Part shown: piece by piece, positions 1 through 11,300 of the stretch | Numbering within the stretch: the stretch's first letter is position 1 | How the letters are laid out: each line of letters opens with the position of its first letter | Source of the DNA: Eretmocerus hayati | Taxonomy: Eukaryota > Arthropoda > Insecta > Hymenoptera > Aphelinidae | Direction of reading: 5' to 3' | NCBI GenBank assembly: GCA_029851415.1 | Contig: CM056744.1 | Span: 116,902,838-116,966,837, forward strand | DNA length: 64,000 nt | The notes under the pieces: generated by a model | The model's database searches: none | What the model was told of the DNA's origin: nothing | Seen by the model: the letters and a program-made list of their open reading frames with translations, nothing else | Program-made: the position numbers and the translations under genes

Positions 1-230
1 GAAATCCTGCTGAGGTGCAGCATAAAAAGCCTACATTTCATCAAAAATTCAGAAAAGATTGATCATGCTGAAATAGAATTAATTGCATTTACTTCGACAA
101 TTTTAACCTTTTCCAATAACCGGAAGTGGCGATATCGGTGGCTCTGATCCAATTCGCAAGTAAGCCACGAAGCTGCGAGTATTCCCTCACGTTCCGAGAG
201 TATTCCTTGTGTATTTGTGTTCACCATGTG

Positions 231-351
231 TACACTCGGGAGGAAAGTGAACTGTAGTGATTCACGGTCAGTGACCGGTCGAGATTTTCTATCTCGTTTC
301 GAAGTAATGATGACCGTCATCCCACTGCAATTTACCTTCCTCCCGAGTGTA
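231..351. repeat. Short inverted repeat (hairpin) of about 120 bp
   Basis: The left arm begins TACACTCGGGAGGAAAGTGA and its reverse complement, slightly diverged, ends at 351. The spacer contains a smaller inverted stretch around GTGACCGGTC. It looks like a tiny MITE or simple foldback. The open frames read here on both strands arise from the palindrome and are not genes. Confidence 0.6.
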
Positions 352-537
352 GATCGCATTTTCCTCCCTCACGCTTCCATGATGTTTGAAACTCAATCTT
401 TCAGTGGCTGAATAGGACAAAATATGTTCTCATGATTTTTGATTATTTGTTTCAGGGTTACAAGTAGGGATCGGCATATTTGAACTAAATCAGGAACTTG
501 TGGATTATTTCAAACTTCGTACTTTTTTATAGAACTA

Positions 538-868
538 ACAAGGGAGGATCACGGGGTCCGGGTCGCGAATCACCCTCAAATTTTTTTTACAGTTTGGTAT
601 CACCTAGAATATGAAAGATCCAGAGTAACTCCGTCAAATGGGCCCTCTGTCCAGAGCTACAAGCAAAAACGTTGGCATTGCCAGTATATGTATATATATC
701 ACTTCTCAACATGGGCCTATATGGGCAATGCTAATGTCATGGGCTGTAACTTTGAACAGGAGGCCCATTTGACGGAGTTACTCTGGATTCTTCTTATTCT
801 AGGTGATACCAAACTGTGAAAAAATTTTTGGGGTGATTGGCGACCCGGACCCCGTAGTCCCCCCTTGT
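538..868. mobile_element. MITE, family A copy 1 (331 bp, palindromic)
   Basis: The ends are ACAAGGGAGGA and its inverted match CCCCCTTGT. The arms (GGGGTCCGGGTCGC near the end, then TACAGTTTGGTATCACCTAGAATA) pair along most of the length. The centre reads GGGCCTATATGGGCAATGCT. Related copies lie at 32554-32878 and 42245-42574. No coding capacity was seen and no clear target-site duplication was found. Confidence 0.8.
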
Positions 869-1010
869 AAGTTACAACTGGCCATTCTAATATAATCTTT
901 TCCTTACTTTCAAGTGAATTATACTATTTTCATGTCTTTAGGCGTGTACAAGTGAGCTACCGTGAAGAACTTCTCACTAGTACAAGATATACGATTCCAT
1001 AAAAGCGTGT

Positions 1011-2402
1011 TCAAAACGGGTTTTCCGTTCTCGTATGCCACACGTACACCTGAAATGATGATAAATATTGTTTGAAGCAGTACATTGTCACATTCTGAAT
1101 AGAAGTAAAAATCATTTGAGCATATTGCATGTAGGTTAAGGCTGGCTTCATTTCACTGACTCGTGGAAATTGGATGAAAAGTTCACAATAAAAAATGGAA
1201 ATACATCAAAACGAAATTCGAATTCGAATTAAGTGTGAAGGTGAGACAGGAATCTGTCAGGAACCAAAGCAGAATACTCATTCTTGCTCTCGATAACTTG
1301 TTGGAGTTCTATCTCGCTAGCTGAACTGTAAAGTATCCATATTCTTGCCATTGGAGTAATGATAATTTGGAACCCCACAAGACAAGGGATAGTATTCACG
1401 GCAATTTCAAATGACTAGCAACGCACAAAATCCTCAGAGAGTGTATAAACGAATAAAATATATTTCGAAGAATTTTATTGCGTTCTCACCTCTGTACAAC
1501 CTCTAGCTAATCCCTCCAATTCATCTCGGGAGGTAACTTTTTTGAGAATCTCACTTTCTTGGAAGCCACTCGGAATATCGTAAGCAAAATAAGCCTCCTC
1601 CTTTTCTAAGATGACTTGCAAATTGATAGCAAAGCCAGCCATATCTATTGGGAATGGTCTCTCAGGTTTCAATATAGCATTAAAGCCTGTTACTTTACTT
1701 GTAGCCTCATCACAAATAGGTTTCTCAACCATAAGGCCACCAACCAGACCAACTGGCCAAACACCAACTCTCTCCACCTTCACCATCTAGAAATTTGGAA
1801 TAATTGCATCAAATCCATATGACGGACATCTCTAATTGTTTGGAAAGAGAGCGAAATTTCAATGTTGACCTCTTTGAACAACTGCCTAGAGTAAGTATTA
1901 TCGTCGTCGGCAAAATAAACAACACCACTGCGGCTCTCGTTGAGATTATTCCTGATCCATCTGAGGGCAGCATTTCTCTGTTCGACTCCTCTAGGTTTAT
2001 TCCAAACCTGCTCATTCTTGCCAAGTTTGTAGCGAATTGGTGTTGGTGTATTCATATGTGTGTAAGTCAGGCCGCTCTCAGCAAGTAAATTGGTAACTAA
2101 TGGAGTCTTCTCCTCTGAATCCTCTATTACTATCCAATGAAAATTTGGTACAAGCAAAAAAGTCTGCAATAATCTAGTAAGTTCAGCTTCCTGTACAGGC
2201 CTGGTAAACGTGGGAGTTATTGCAAAAATAGTTGGCCCATCGTTTGTTTCTCCAAATTCGTTATACTCGCCGATGGAATCGCACATCCTGGCGCTTGTTG
2301 CTGAAGAAACGTGCACCGGCTCTTTCACATTTTTGCATGCTATGAACGCGGCTTTAATAGCCTCTAATGATTGCCTCGTCAATTCTTCCTGTGCCTTCAT
2401 GT
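1011..2402 (-). CDS. GlcAT-I: Galactosylgalactosylxylosylprotein 3-beta-glucuronosyltransferase (GlcAT-I, B3GAT3-like), 3' exons
   Basis: Exons are read on the minus strand: 2402-1870, 1786-1490 and 1049-1011 (stop). They give about 288 residues; the family is about 335, so the N-terminal membrane anchor exon is missing and lies upstream. All three 3' splice sites are pyrimidine-rich with AG (for example TTTATTCATTCCAG before 2402) and the phases agree. Family marks, in order: FAITPTFTRPVQEAELTRL, the metal/UDP-binding DxD in YFADDDNTYS, VWPVGLVGGL, PFPIDMAGFA, the likely catalytic Glu in GFQESEI, and VWHTRTE in the tiny last exon. The family transfers glucuronic acid from UDP-GlcA to the Gal-Gal-Xyl linker of proteoglycans in the Golgi. 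RGVEQRNAALRW favours GlcAT-I over the GlcAT-P/S paralogues. The tail stops five residues after WHTR (TENPF), shorter than in vertebrates. Confidence 0.9.
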
Positions 2403-3337
2403 CTGGAATGAATAAAATAGTGTGAGAGTGAAACTTTGGACGGAGTCGAAAGGCTATCGGTGTAATCTGCTTTGTGAAATTGATGATATCATGGTACTTG
2501 AGATTGATACGCTGTTTGAAATATCTTATGCCCAGGTGGCAACACAACTCCTTGGGTGTTGCCAAGGAATGCTTGAAAAACTCCTGCGATGCTTTTACGG
2601 GAGTTTCCGGAGATTTCCCAGAAAACCGGCAAATTTTCAGCTCAATTCAGTACAGTTGACTATTAGCACTCTGGGTGCCTCTAAGTTATTCCCACAAAGC
2701 TCTCAAAGATACTCCCCGAAGAGCTCCATTTTTACGCTGGCTCTCGATTGGCTTCCCAAATGCTCTCATAGTAACAAAAATCTCATGAAATTGTTGTTAA
2801 TGAAACAAAAATTCAGTCTCGAATCTAGACCCAGTCAATGGTGAATTTGTAATTAATATAGGAGCCGTGCCCCAAGTGTAAAGGTACAACCGGGATCAGT
2901 CCATGAAAGTGAGTACTTAGGGCACGAATGTTCAATATTCGCTATTCTTGCAATTAATATCTTAGTTCTAAGATAGAACAGGGGAGAAGAGGGCAGAGAT
3001 TAGTTGGATAACATTCCACAAGATTTTAGCGGAATATCTTATGAATTCCCCCGTCAATAGAGAGTGGAGGAAGGGCAGCTAAGGAATCGAATATTTTGGT
3101 CTGTTTGATACATTGCACTACAAGCATTCCGAGGTGCTTTCACAAAGAAAAAATCAAAACATAATTTTGATCAGTGCGCCAGGGTCCGAAAAAAATTTTC
3201 TGATTTTTTCCATGGTGGCAGTTGTTGTTCGTATTTTGACTTATAGAATTGTAGAAGTTCAGTTGAAAAGAACTTTGAGACCAACCATTTTTTCTTGTAC
3301 CGTTTTCTCATGGAATAACTCATGTAAGAGTAGTTCC
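2403..3337. other. Intron or upstream DNA of GlcAT-I; no gene seen
   Basis: This is AT-rich sequence beyond the most 5' recognisable GlcAT-I exon. The missing anchor exon could be here, but no hydrophobic start exon with matching phase was found. Open frames on the plus strand (about 2422-2844) are antisense shadows of the exon and its flank. Confidence 0.5.
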
Positions 3338-4698
3338 GCGCGATACAGACCTACGAAAAAGGGTCATGTCTTAAATTTTTTCGTTAACTTTTTTATCCGA
3401 TTCTATGGAACAAAATATGAACTTTTCACTACCTATGGAGCCCCAAAAAAATTTCCCAGATACCTTCAACGTACATTACTTTTTTCTTTTGAATTATTTT
3501 CAACAAAAAAGTTAGGGTATTTTTTCAATAAAATAGATTTATCTCGAATTTGTTCAGAGATACAGAGATGCGGTTTGCGGCATTCGAAAGGTCTTTGAAA
3601 AACCTATCGAAATCGGTCTTGTAGAGTTGATTTTGATATCTTGGGTGGTTTTATTAGGCAAAAAAGTGAAAAACACCGAAGATTAAATTTCCCGAAAACC
3701 CAATTTTTGAAATCTTGAAAATTTGATATTTTTTGTAAAATGTTGTGTTCTTTTAGAAAAAAATAGCCCCGAATTCCTTTTTTGCGTTCTAACGCCTATT
3801 TTTGCCAATCATCACAAATCCATTTTCCAGGGTTTTGAAAATGGTCTGTTTTCTGCGCATGTGCAGAAATTTGGATCCTTAAAACCAATCCCATTGGAAA
3901 GCCAAGAAAATTTCCTTCAAAATGATCACCTGCCGAAGTCAATTCCATGCATTTGAACCGTATCTACAACGTATGAAATATGAACCCCCAGCTCGAGTGC
4001 GACACGTCGATGGATGCCATCGACCCACCTCTGAGAAATTATCAAGATTCAGTGGTGTTTTAAACGTTGCAACTCTGGCTCAAAGATACGGAATTGACTT
4101 TGACAGGTAGTCATTTTAAAGGAAATTTTCTTCGCTCTCCAATGAAATTGGTTTGGAGGATCCAAATTTCCGCAAATGCGCAGAAATCAGACGATTTCCA
4201 AAAGCCTGGAAAATGGAATCTGATAATTGGCAAAAATAGGTGTTAGAAAGCAAAAAAGGAATCCGGGACTATTTTTTCTGAAAGAACACAGAATTTTACA
4301 TAAAATGTCAAATTTTCAAAATTTTTAAGAACTGGGTCTTCGAGAAATTCAATCTTCTATGTTTTTCACTCTTTTGCCCGATAAATCACCCAAAACATCA
4401 AAATCAACTTTACAAGACCGATTCCGATAGGTTTCTCAAAGACCTTTCGAATGCCGCAAACCGCATCTCCGTGTCTGTGAACGAATTCGATAAAAATTCA
4501 TTTTATTGAAAAAAATACCCTAACTTTTTTGTTGAAAATAATTCAAAAGAACAAAGTAATGTACGTCGAAGGTACCAGGAAAAATTTTTAGGGCCCCATA
4601 GGTAGTGGAAAGTTCATATTTTGTACCATATAGTTGAATAAAAAAGTCAAGAAAAAATTTTAAGACATGACCCTTTTTCGTGAGCCTGTTTCGATATA
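3338..4698. mobile_element. Foldback palindrome, copy 1 (about 1.36 kb)
   Basis: Two arms of about 600 bp are inverted copies. The left begins near GATACAGACCTACGAAAAAG and the right ends near TTTTTCGTGAGCCTGTTTCG. Inner landmarks also mirror, for example GCGGTTTGCGGCATTCGAAA (left) and TTTCGAATGCCGCAAACCGC (right). The unpaired centre is about 3940-4110. No transposase frame is visible, so it would be non-autonomous. A diverged copy, split by other insertions, occupies about 51000-53818. Confidence 0.85.
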
Positions 4699-6427
4699 AG
4701 AATTCTTTCAGAGTGATAGAGAAATATTTGGGCGATATTCTGAAGAATTCAGCTGGTTGGTGTGATCGCTAGAAAAATTGGACAAATTTAATTCGGAAAT
4801 TTTATAGAATCGTGAGTATTCAGTCCTATAATTGAAAGGGAATATTGATGAGAGAGAGGTCAAGATTGAGTCAGGCCATCGCTATTCGATCGGTTACAGT
4901 CCCTGAAGAGAAGTGCAAGAAAATAAGTAGAAAGGAGTAGAAAGGTTCCCATAATACGCAGAAGAAAGAAAAATTGGAAACTGGAATTCAACACTTCTTG
5001 AGTGTTTTAGCTAAAAACACTTCTTGAGTGGAAATAATCCGGTTCAAAAGGATTGGGCCCATTGCCCGAGGAAGCTGAACTATGCTGCGAAATTCTCAGG
5101 ACATTTGTCCAAGCGCTCACACAATTTCCAGTGACATGAAAAAAAAATTAAAAAAAAATTTCGAAAATCGAAACTGTAATTAAAAGACATCATCCAATCT
5201 CTTCAGGATGATAACGGAATGTCCGAGAACAATTTCGATAGTTTTATATGTTGACTGTATTGAGTGTTGAATGCTAAATTGTTTGGACAAACGTGATGTA
5301 GAAATGATATAGAACTTTAAGGAATCAATTTGACGTGGAAGAGAAAGTCTTATGAGGATGGAGCTGAAAACGAAATGGGAACCTCACTGATCGATTTAGA
5401 ACAAACCTCCGAAGTTTCATGGAGATTTATCGAAAGGTCCAGGAGAAATTGAGGGACAATGAAAGGACAATATACAGACACACATACATACACGATGTAT
5501 AGTTTGCAATAATTCACACAAAGTGTTAGGCATTGCAAGGTGAATTTATAGGAATACCATTTGATAGGTCTCAGCAAGCAGGATGAGATGGATCAACTTT
5601 CATCTGGGTGAGGCTCGAACTGAAGAGTCAGAAATGGCGAATTCAAAAAATTTTCAAGCAGAAATTAGACATTGATACAGCAATTTTTCTTCGGGAAAGC
5701 AGAACCGACTTCTGTGAAGGTGTTTATGAATATGTGCCCATAAAACGGATCAATTGTGGACACCGAGAACTGTGATGGAACTTGTTTTTTTCCACCTAAT
5801 AGTGTCCCTCGGTGCCCACCTCCTATTTTTCTATCCATCTCAGGGGTCCCGAACTCATAAATATAATAACAGAGTCGGTAAATTTTTTACGCCAACTGGG
5901 CTAGTCAGACTCAGATAGTTGGTCACTCATCCGGATACCACCACCGTTTGATTTGGATTTTTGTCCGTAAACGTTCTAAGTGGCACGACAGATGTTTGTT
6001 TTTACTTTTCTGCGAAAAACTGGGATGCTTGTTTTTCCGATCCGATACAGGATCCACCTTCTGTTCATCTCATAAGTGTGGCGTATACATAATAACCACA
6101 TTCACAGTGGGTGATTTTTTAAGCAGTGGTCGAATTTCCTCGTCCGTCGAACTTGATCGATTACAGATAATAGAGGTACTCTCCCCCAGCGACGGGGTCA
6201 ATGCCATCACTTTTTCACCAACTCTAGAAAAATTTGTTGGTTTTCGTTGTTCTTATGAAAATCTGTCTGTCTCTCTCGTTCATAGGAAGTCTGTTACTCT
6301 TCGTGGATGTAAGGAAGAGTGTAATTTTTGTAAGGGCCTCGATATAGATTCTCATTTCTCTATGGAACATAATCCTGATTTCGGGAAGGAGGGCACGTAT
6401 GGGCTACACACACTAGGAAACATCATT
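4699..6427. other. No gene seen
   Basis: AT-rich sequence. The longest open stretch is about 5948-6460 on plus; it lacks an ATG near its start, matches no family I recognise and has no convincing splice context. No clear repeat boundaries were seen. Confidence 0.4.
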
Positions 6428-6861
6428 TTAGTCTTGTACAATTTCATGATGGTCGAGTAAGGTAAATAATTCAAAGCTATACATACACTTCCAGGACTGC
6501 CAGAAGACGAAGACAAATCCAAGTACGACTATGGTCCTGGATAGGGATATAGAATAGACGAGTCGTGAGAAGCTCTTTCCAATTTTGTTTGTCATGTTCG
6601 ACGATTGTTGCTTGATCTGCATCAGTTGATGATAGTGATGCAGCAGAATACGAGGATCTTGATTATTTTTGTGCTCCATCTGCTCCTTTACAACTCCGTA
6701 AAAAGCCAAAAAGAGAGACGAAGTGACGAGTTCAATAAGCCATCGATTCACCGAGGCCCACCTGATCGACCGCCTAGACTGCGCCAACGGTGGGAGTCGA
6801 ACGAGTTGTTTGGCGAAAAGCTCGAGCCGGCTAAATTGGACCCGCACATATTTTAGCAACA
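6428..6861 (-). CDS. Possible chemoreceptor-like exon (7TM receptor fragment), uncertain
   Basis: An open exon of about 144 residues follows a plausible 3' splice site (CATATCCCTACAAGTGCAG) at 6862. It shows a hydrophobic segment (LIELVTSSLFLAFYGVV), a polar loop containing HHYHQLMQIKQQSSNM, then a second hydrophobic segment (SRTIVVLGFVFVFWQSW). A loop with spaced aromatic, His and Leu residues before a membrane segment is common in insect gustatory and odorant receptors, and LLKYVRVQFSRLELF resembles the intracellular loop after TM4. No diagnostic C-terminal motif is visible and no partner exon was found, so this may be a lone exon, a pseudogene or a chance frame. The downstream splice site is unresolved. 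Confidence 0.28.
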
Positions 6862-8708
6862 CTGCACTTGTAGGGATATGATAATGATACTTTGAGCATC
6901 ACGAAATCGCACAGCTGTAAGAACGGCGCGGGCGATGCGTAAAATCTAATCTTACAAACGTTGCGGCATCGACTGCTGCGCTGAGGTGACTATACACGTT
7001 AAAAATCAAACGGAAGCATAGTTCGGCCCGGTTTGATAATCTAATCAGTATAGTATCGGGCTGGAATCCTTATCATCCCACGACGCGACGTTATAATCAC
7101 TAGAACTCTAAAACGCGCGCGTTGCGCGCGGATGGTTACGATGTCTCAAAATCCTGGAAATAATAGCAAAAGCTAATGTGTTAAAAAAAATTATGCAGGT
7201 ATACATGGTACCAGGAAGAAGCAAATATAATAATATAGTATCAAAATATGGAACGAAGAAGTTGTTTATCCATGTTTATCTATCTATCATGCCTCGAAAT
7301 CCAAATTTATGAATTGCTGATTCGAAAATTCACGACTGTCTGAGGGATTCTTCGAATATTCTCAAGAAACTATTCGATCTACGAAGTGCGCGCGCATGGT
7401 TCAACCACCCATATGGTGTGGGATTGAAGAACTATACAGTTTTTACGAAATATTATTGAGGTTGAACATCAAGGAATGAAGATCATTTTGAGAACTGGAG
7501 AATTGAGCTCAACTCCAAAATCAATGATCCAAATCTATGCAACGCTTGTGCATGAAAATTTCAATTTTCACGTAAAATATGTGGGTTTCCAATTCGATTG
7601 AGATTTTCAAAGGCTCTTACTAATTTTCGGATGGAAAAGTATTTCCCTCCTTCTCCTTCTTCTCCCTCTTCTCCTCTGAGTCGGCTATAAGAGAGAAGGA
7701 GGAAACACTTTTCGAGGATATGTACAAAGATCAGCCAATCAGCCTTAGTAAAGCGAGAATTTCTTAAATGCTTCTGCAGAAATCTTTTTAGTCCACAAAT
7801 AAAAAATTTCCGATCGATTATTTGAAATTCAATTGATCATCATTCAGAAGTGAGAACGTCATTGAACCTCGTACAATTCGAAAAATACACTATTCACGAA
7901 TAAAAAATTCCTCAATCCATTCGGTCCAATTCAGTACCATCCACCAACTGAAGAGATGTTTTACGCATTAGAACTCGAAGAATTATATTCACAAATCGAA
8001 AACTTCTTTAAAAATAATGTAAGGATAATCAACATTCACAAAGAGAATTTTGGTTGATCTACCTCAATCACAAAATTTTATACATGCAATTTAAGAATTA
8101 AGTTGAAACATTCATCATTCACGAAAAAATTTTAACTAATCCACCCCAATCAAAGAACAGTATAGATGCAACTTTGAAGTTTGTATGAATCATTTTGAGA
8201 ATTTAGATACGCGTTCCTGAGATCTTTTCGATCGTTGCATAAAGGAAGATGAAATATCAGAGAATAAATCTTCAAAAGATTACCATTAACCTCATTATTA
8301 CACGGGATATCCGATATTCCTGTTGTCGGTCAAGCAGCAATCTACTTTCCTATCACTTTAGCGCGCGATCCGATTAACACATGCAGGTGTAATAAAACCC
8401 GATATGATGCGCAAGCGCGACGATCACCTGCTCAATGTTGACAACAAAGCAGACAGAACAGTGCTTGAGTTCAGATGGCTGAATACTTTTCTTTCGATAA
8501 ATTGGAAATAATCAACAGACATAATAGTTCGGCTATGTAGATCGCATAATAGGATATTTTCAATTATATTGATCTACGTATACATACATTCAAATAATCC
8601 AATGTCAATCATCCACAGCAACACACATTGAGACGACTCGTAAAACGCGCGCGAAATCTCGATCGGAACGCCTCGAATCTCGAATATCGAAGTTATCCAT
8701 TAATAATA
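6862..8708. other. No gene seen; contains a GCGCGC hairpin
   Basis: Non-coding, low-complexity AT-rich DNA. A short hairpin, AAACGCGCGCGTTGCGCGCG, lies near 7112 and resembles the GCGCGC hairpins that start the duplicated units downstream (near 8722 and 9506). A related GCGCGC stretch lies near 8645. Confidence 0.4.
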
Positions 8709-10290
8709 TACTAGGAATTTAAGACGCGCGCAAGCGCGCGGATTTGTTATTTTTGATTTGTTATTGTTACCCGCGATTTCGCTATTGTTGCCTGCGATTC
8801 CTTTCCTGAATCCACGATGAACGAGTTTTCGCGCCACATCGCTCGAACAGGAACAGCAGGATTTCCCCGCGCGCGATCTCTCCGGGAATCCCCTCCCCTT
8901 TGATTGAGAGAACCATGGATGGATTGTATTTGCTATTTTCGATTTGTTATTGTTACCCGCGATTTCGTTATTGTTGCCTGCGAATCCGTTCCTGATTCTA
9001 CGATAAACGACTTTTGAGGACGAACAGACTTCGATTCGGTGATTTATTTCCATGGAATATGGACCGAAGACAACCGCACGCGGGATGGGATTTTGCCCAC
9101 TCGTACGTGCTCCGGATCATGTTTTGTTCCATTTGAGTTTTCGCGCCACATCGCTCGAACAGAAACAGCAGGATTCCCCCGCGCGCGCACTCTCCGGGAA
9201 TCCCCTCCCCTTTGATTGAGAGCCATATGGATGGATCGTGGAGACGTCTAAATTGTGTCTTCTGCTGGCGCCTGCGTAGCCGATGTATAGTTTAGCCAAG
9301 CATGGTCAACAGGGCTACATACAGTGATATCAGACTTAACCCATGGATTGGCACCAATCAGCGCGGGGACACTCACACCAATGCGATTTCACACACGTTA
9401 CACACTCTTGCGAACTCGCGAGATTTCACACCGACGACGATCAGCTGATCTTCGACCAACGACTTTCGATTAAATGCGGAATAGGATAGGGACTAGGAAC
9501 TTAAGACGCGCGCAAGCGCGCGGATTTGTTATTTTTGATTTGTTAATAACAATTGTTACCCGCGATATCGCTATTGTTGCCTGCGATTCCTTTCCTGAAT
9601 CTACGATGAACGAGTTTTCGCGCCACATCGCTCGAACAGGAACAGCAGGATTCCCCCGCGCGCGATCTCTCCGGGAGTTCCCTCCCCTTTGATTGAGAGA
9701 GCCATGGATGGATTGTATGTGCTATTTTCGATTTGTTATTGTTACCCGCGATTTCGTTATTGTTGCCTGCGATTCCGTACCTGATTCTACGATAAACGAC
9801 TTTTGAGGACGAACAGGCTCCGATTCGATGATTCATTCCCATGGAATATAGACCGAAGACAACCGCATGCGCGCGGTGGTACTTTGCCCACTCGTGCGTT
9901 CTCCAGATCATGTTTTGTTCCGTTTGAGTTTCCGCGCCACGTCGCTCGAACAGAAACAGCAGGACTCTCCCGCGCGCGCACTCTCCGGGAATCCCCTCCC
10001 CTTTGACTGAGAGAGCCATATGGATGGATCGTGGAGACGTCTAAATTGTGTCTTCTGCTGGCGCCTGCGTGGCCAATGTATAGTTTAGCCAAGCATGGTC
10101 AACAGGGCTACATACAGGAATATCAGACTTAAGCCATGGATTGGCACCAATCAGCGCGGGGACACTCACACCAATGCGATTTCACACACGTTACACACTC
10201 TTGCGAACTCGCGAGATTTCACACCGATGACGATCAGCTGATCTTCGACCAACGACTTTCGATTAAATGCGGAATAGGATAGGGAAAAGA
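8709..10290. repeat. Tandem direct duplication, two units of about 785 bp
   Basis: Unit 1 starts near 8709 and unit 2 near 9493, each with TAGGAAYTTAAGACGCGCGC. Each runs through the same landmarks: GCAAGCGCGCGGATTTGTTA, CGCGCCACATCGCTCGAACA, CTCTCCGGGA and AGACGTCTAAATTGTGTCTT. Inside every unit the motif around CGCCACRTCGCTCGAACAG and CTCCCCTTTGA is itself present twice, so the structure is nested. Open frames of up to 158 codons across it repeat with the unit and look non-genic. The two copies differ by scattered substitutions and small indels. Confidence 0.85.
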
Positions 10291-10464
10291 AGATCTCGCG
10301 GAGGAAAAATAGAAAGACGAGAATATATCTGTGTCAAAATAGAAAAGAGTCACGCCACCGGACGCCACGAAACTATGTTTTCATTACTCTAACCTAAAAA
10401 CGCCGCAAATAAATGGGATTTTAGGGTTCTCGTAATGAAAAAATATATCCGCACCTCGCTTGCA

Positions 10465-10542
10465 AGCCCATTTTGGGCACTGGAGGACATGTCTGTCTCG
10501 CTTTGCTCGACAGACAAATTGTCCTAGTGCCCAAAATGGGCT
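10465..10542. repeat. Perfect-looking 78-bp hairpin
   Basis: AGCCCATTTTGGGCACT pairs with AGTGCCCAAAATGGGCT, and GTCTGTC pairs with GACAGAC, with a loop of about ten bases. The inner half-site CCCATTTTGGG is itself nearly palindromic. It may be a tiny MITE or a structured RNA element; no promoter or terminator was identified. Confidence 0.7.
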
Positions 10543-10744
10543 ACCGCGCTCAGTACGGAAATATACTATTGACCATTGACAAACCCGATTATTGTTCGCC
10601 TGACCGGATTTTTTTTGGGTCGCAAGATATTCGCCAGATGGATCGGATTGCGCACCCGTCGCTTTATTTTACTATGCTAATACAATTGATGTGTCGACAT
10701 TCTGGCCTCGCTCGCGCATGATGATTTCTTTTCGATACACCTAT

Positions 10745-11300
10745 TAGGTGTATTCAAAAAGTACCGGGCACCCCCCCCCCCTCCCCCTGTTTATCTCCCA
10801 AGGGTGACATCTAACAAAGGAATGATAAATAAGAAAGTTATTGGATATCGAGCGGGGGTTCACATAAACCGTTCCTCCCCCTGTTTTGCTAGATTGAGGC
10901 CGACTTTGAATATCTAAATGGAAACCTCCATTTCTTACCCCAGATTCTGAGAGAGCAGTAAATTTTACACCCAGGTATGTTTTAATGGCATTGGTCAAGT
11001 TGACCTCCAGGAGTCAATGGGGGGCTACAAGAACCAAGGAAGTACGGGACCGACCCCTAGTACATCCAAAGCTTGACATCTAGCAAAAAAGTGTTGAATA
11101 CAAAAGTTGTTGGATATCAAGTGAGGCTTTACATGATCCCCCCTAAACTCCCCCAAAATCCCCTCAATTTACCCCATTGAGGCCAACTTCGATTTCTCAA
11201 ATAAAATCCTCCATGTTTTACCTTAGATCCTTAAAGGGCGAAAAGTTTTACGTCGATATAGGTTTTCATGACATTTGTCGAGGTGCGCGGTGTCCTTGAA
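10745..11300. repeat. Two diverged direct repeats of about 280 bp
   Basis: Copy 1 (about 10745-11030) and copy 2 (about 11038-11300) share ordered landmarks: AGTACSGG, TGACATCTARCAAA, GTTGGATATC, TTGAGGCC and ACTTTGAAT/ACTTCGATT, followed by AAATTTTAC/AAGTTTTAC. Both include C-rich runs, the first with a C13-like tract near 10770. No coding frame was seen. Confidence 0.6.

Noticed and set aside
5948..6460. 170-codon open frame on plus
   Set aside because: It starts at a non-ATG codon, has no recognisable domain and no splice context, and overlaps the better-supported minus exon only at its end. Probably chance.
9543..10019. 158-codon frame on minus (and its counterpart at 8700-9053)
   Set aside because: It lies wholly in the 785-bp tandem duplication and repeats with the unit (AGNNNEIAGNNNKSKI); GCGCGC-rich repeat translation, not a gene.
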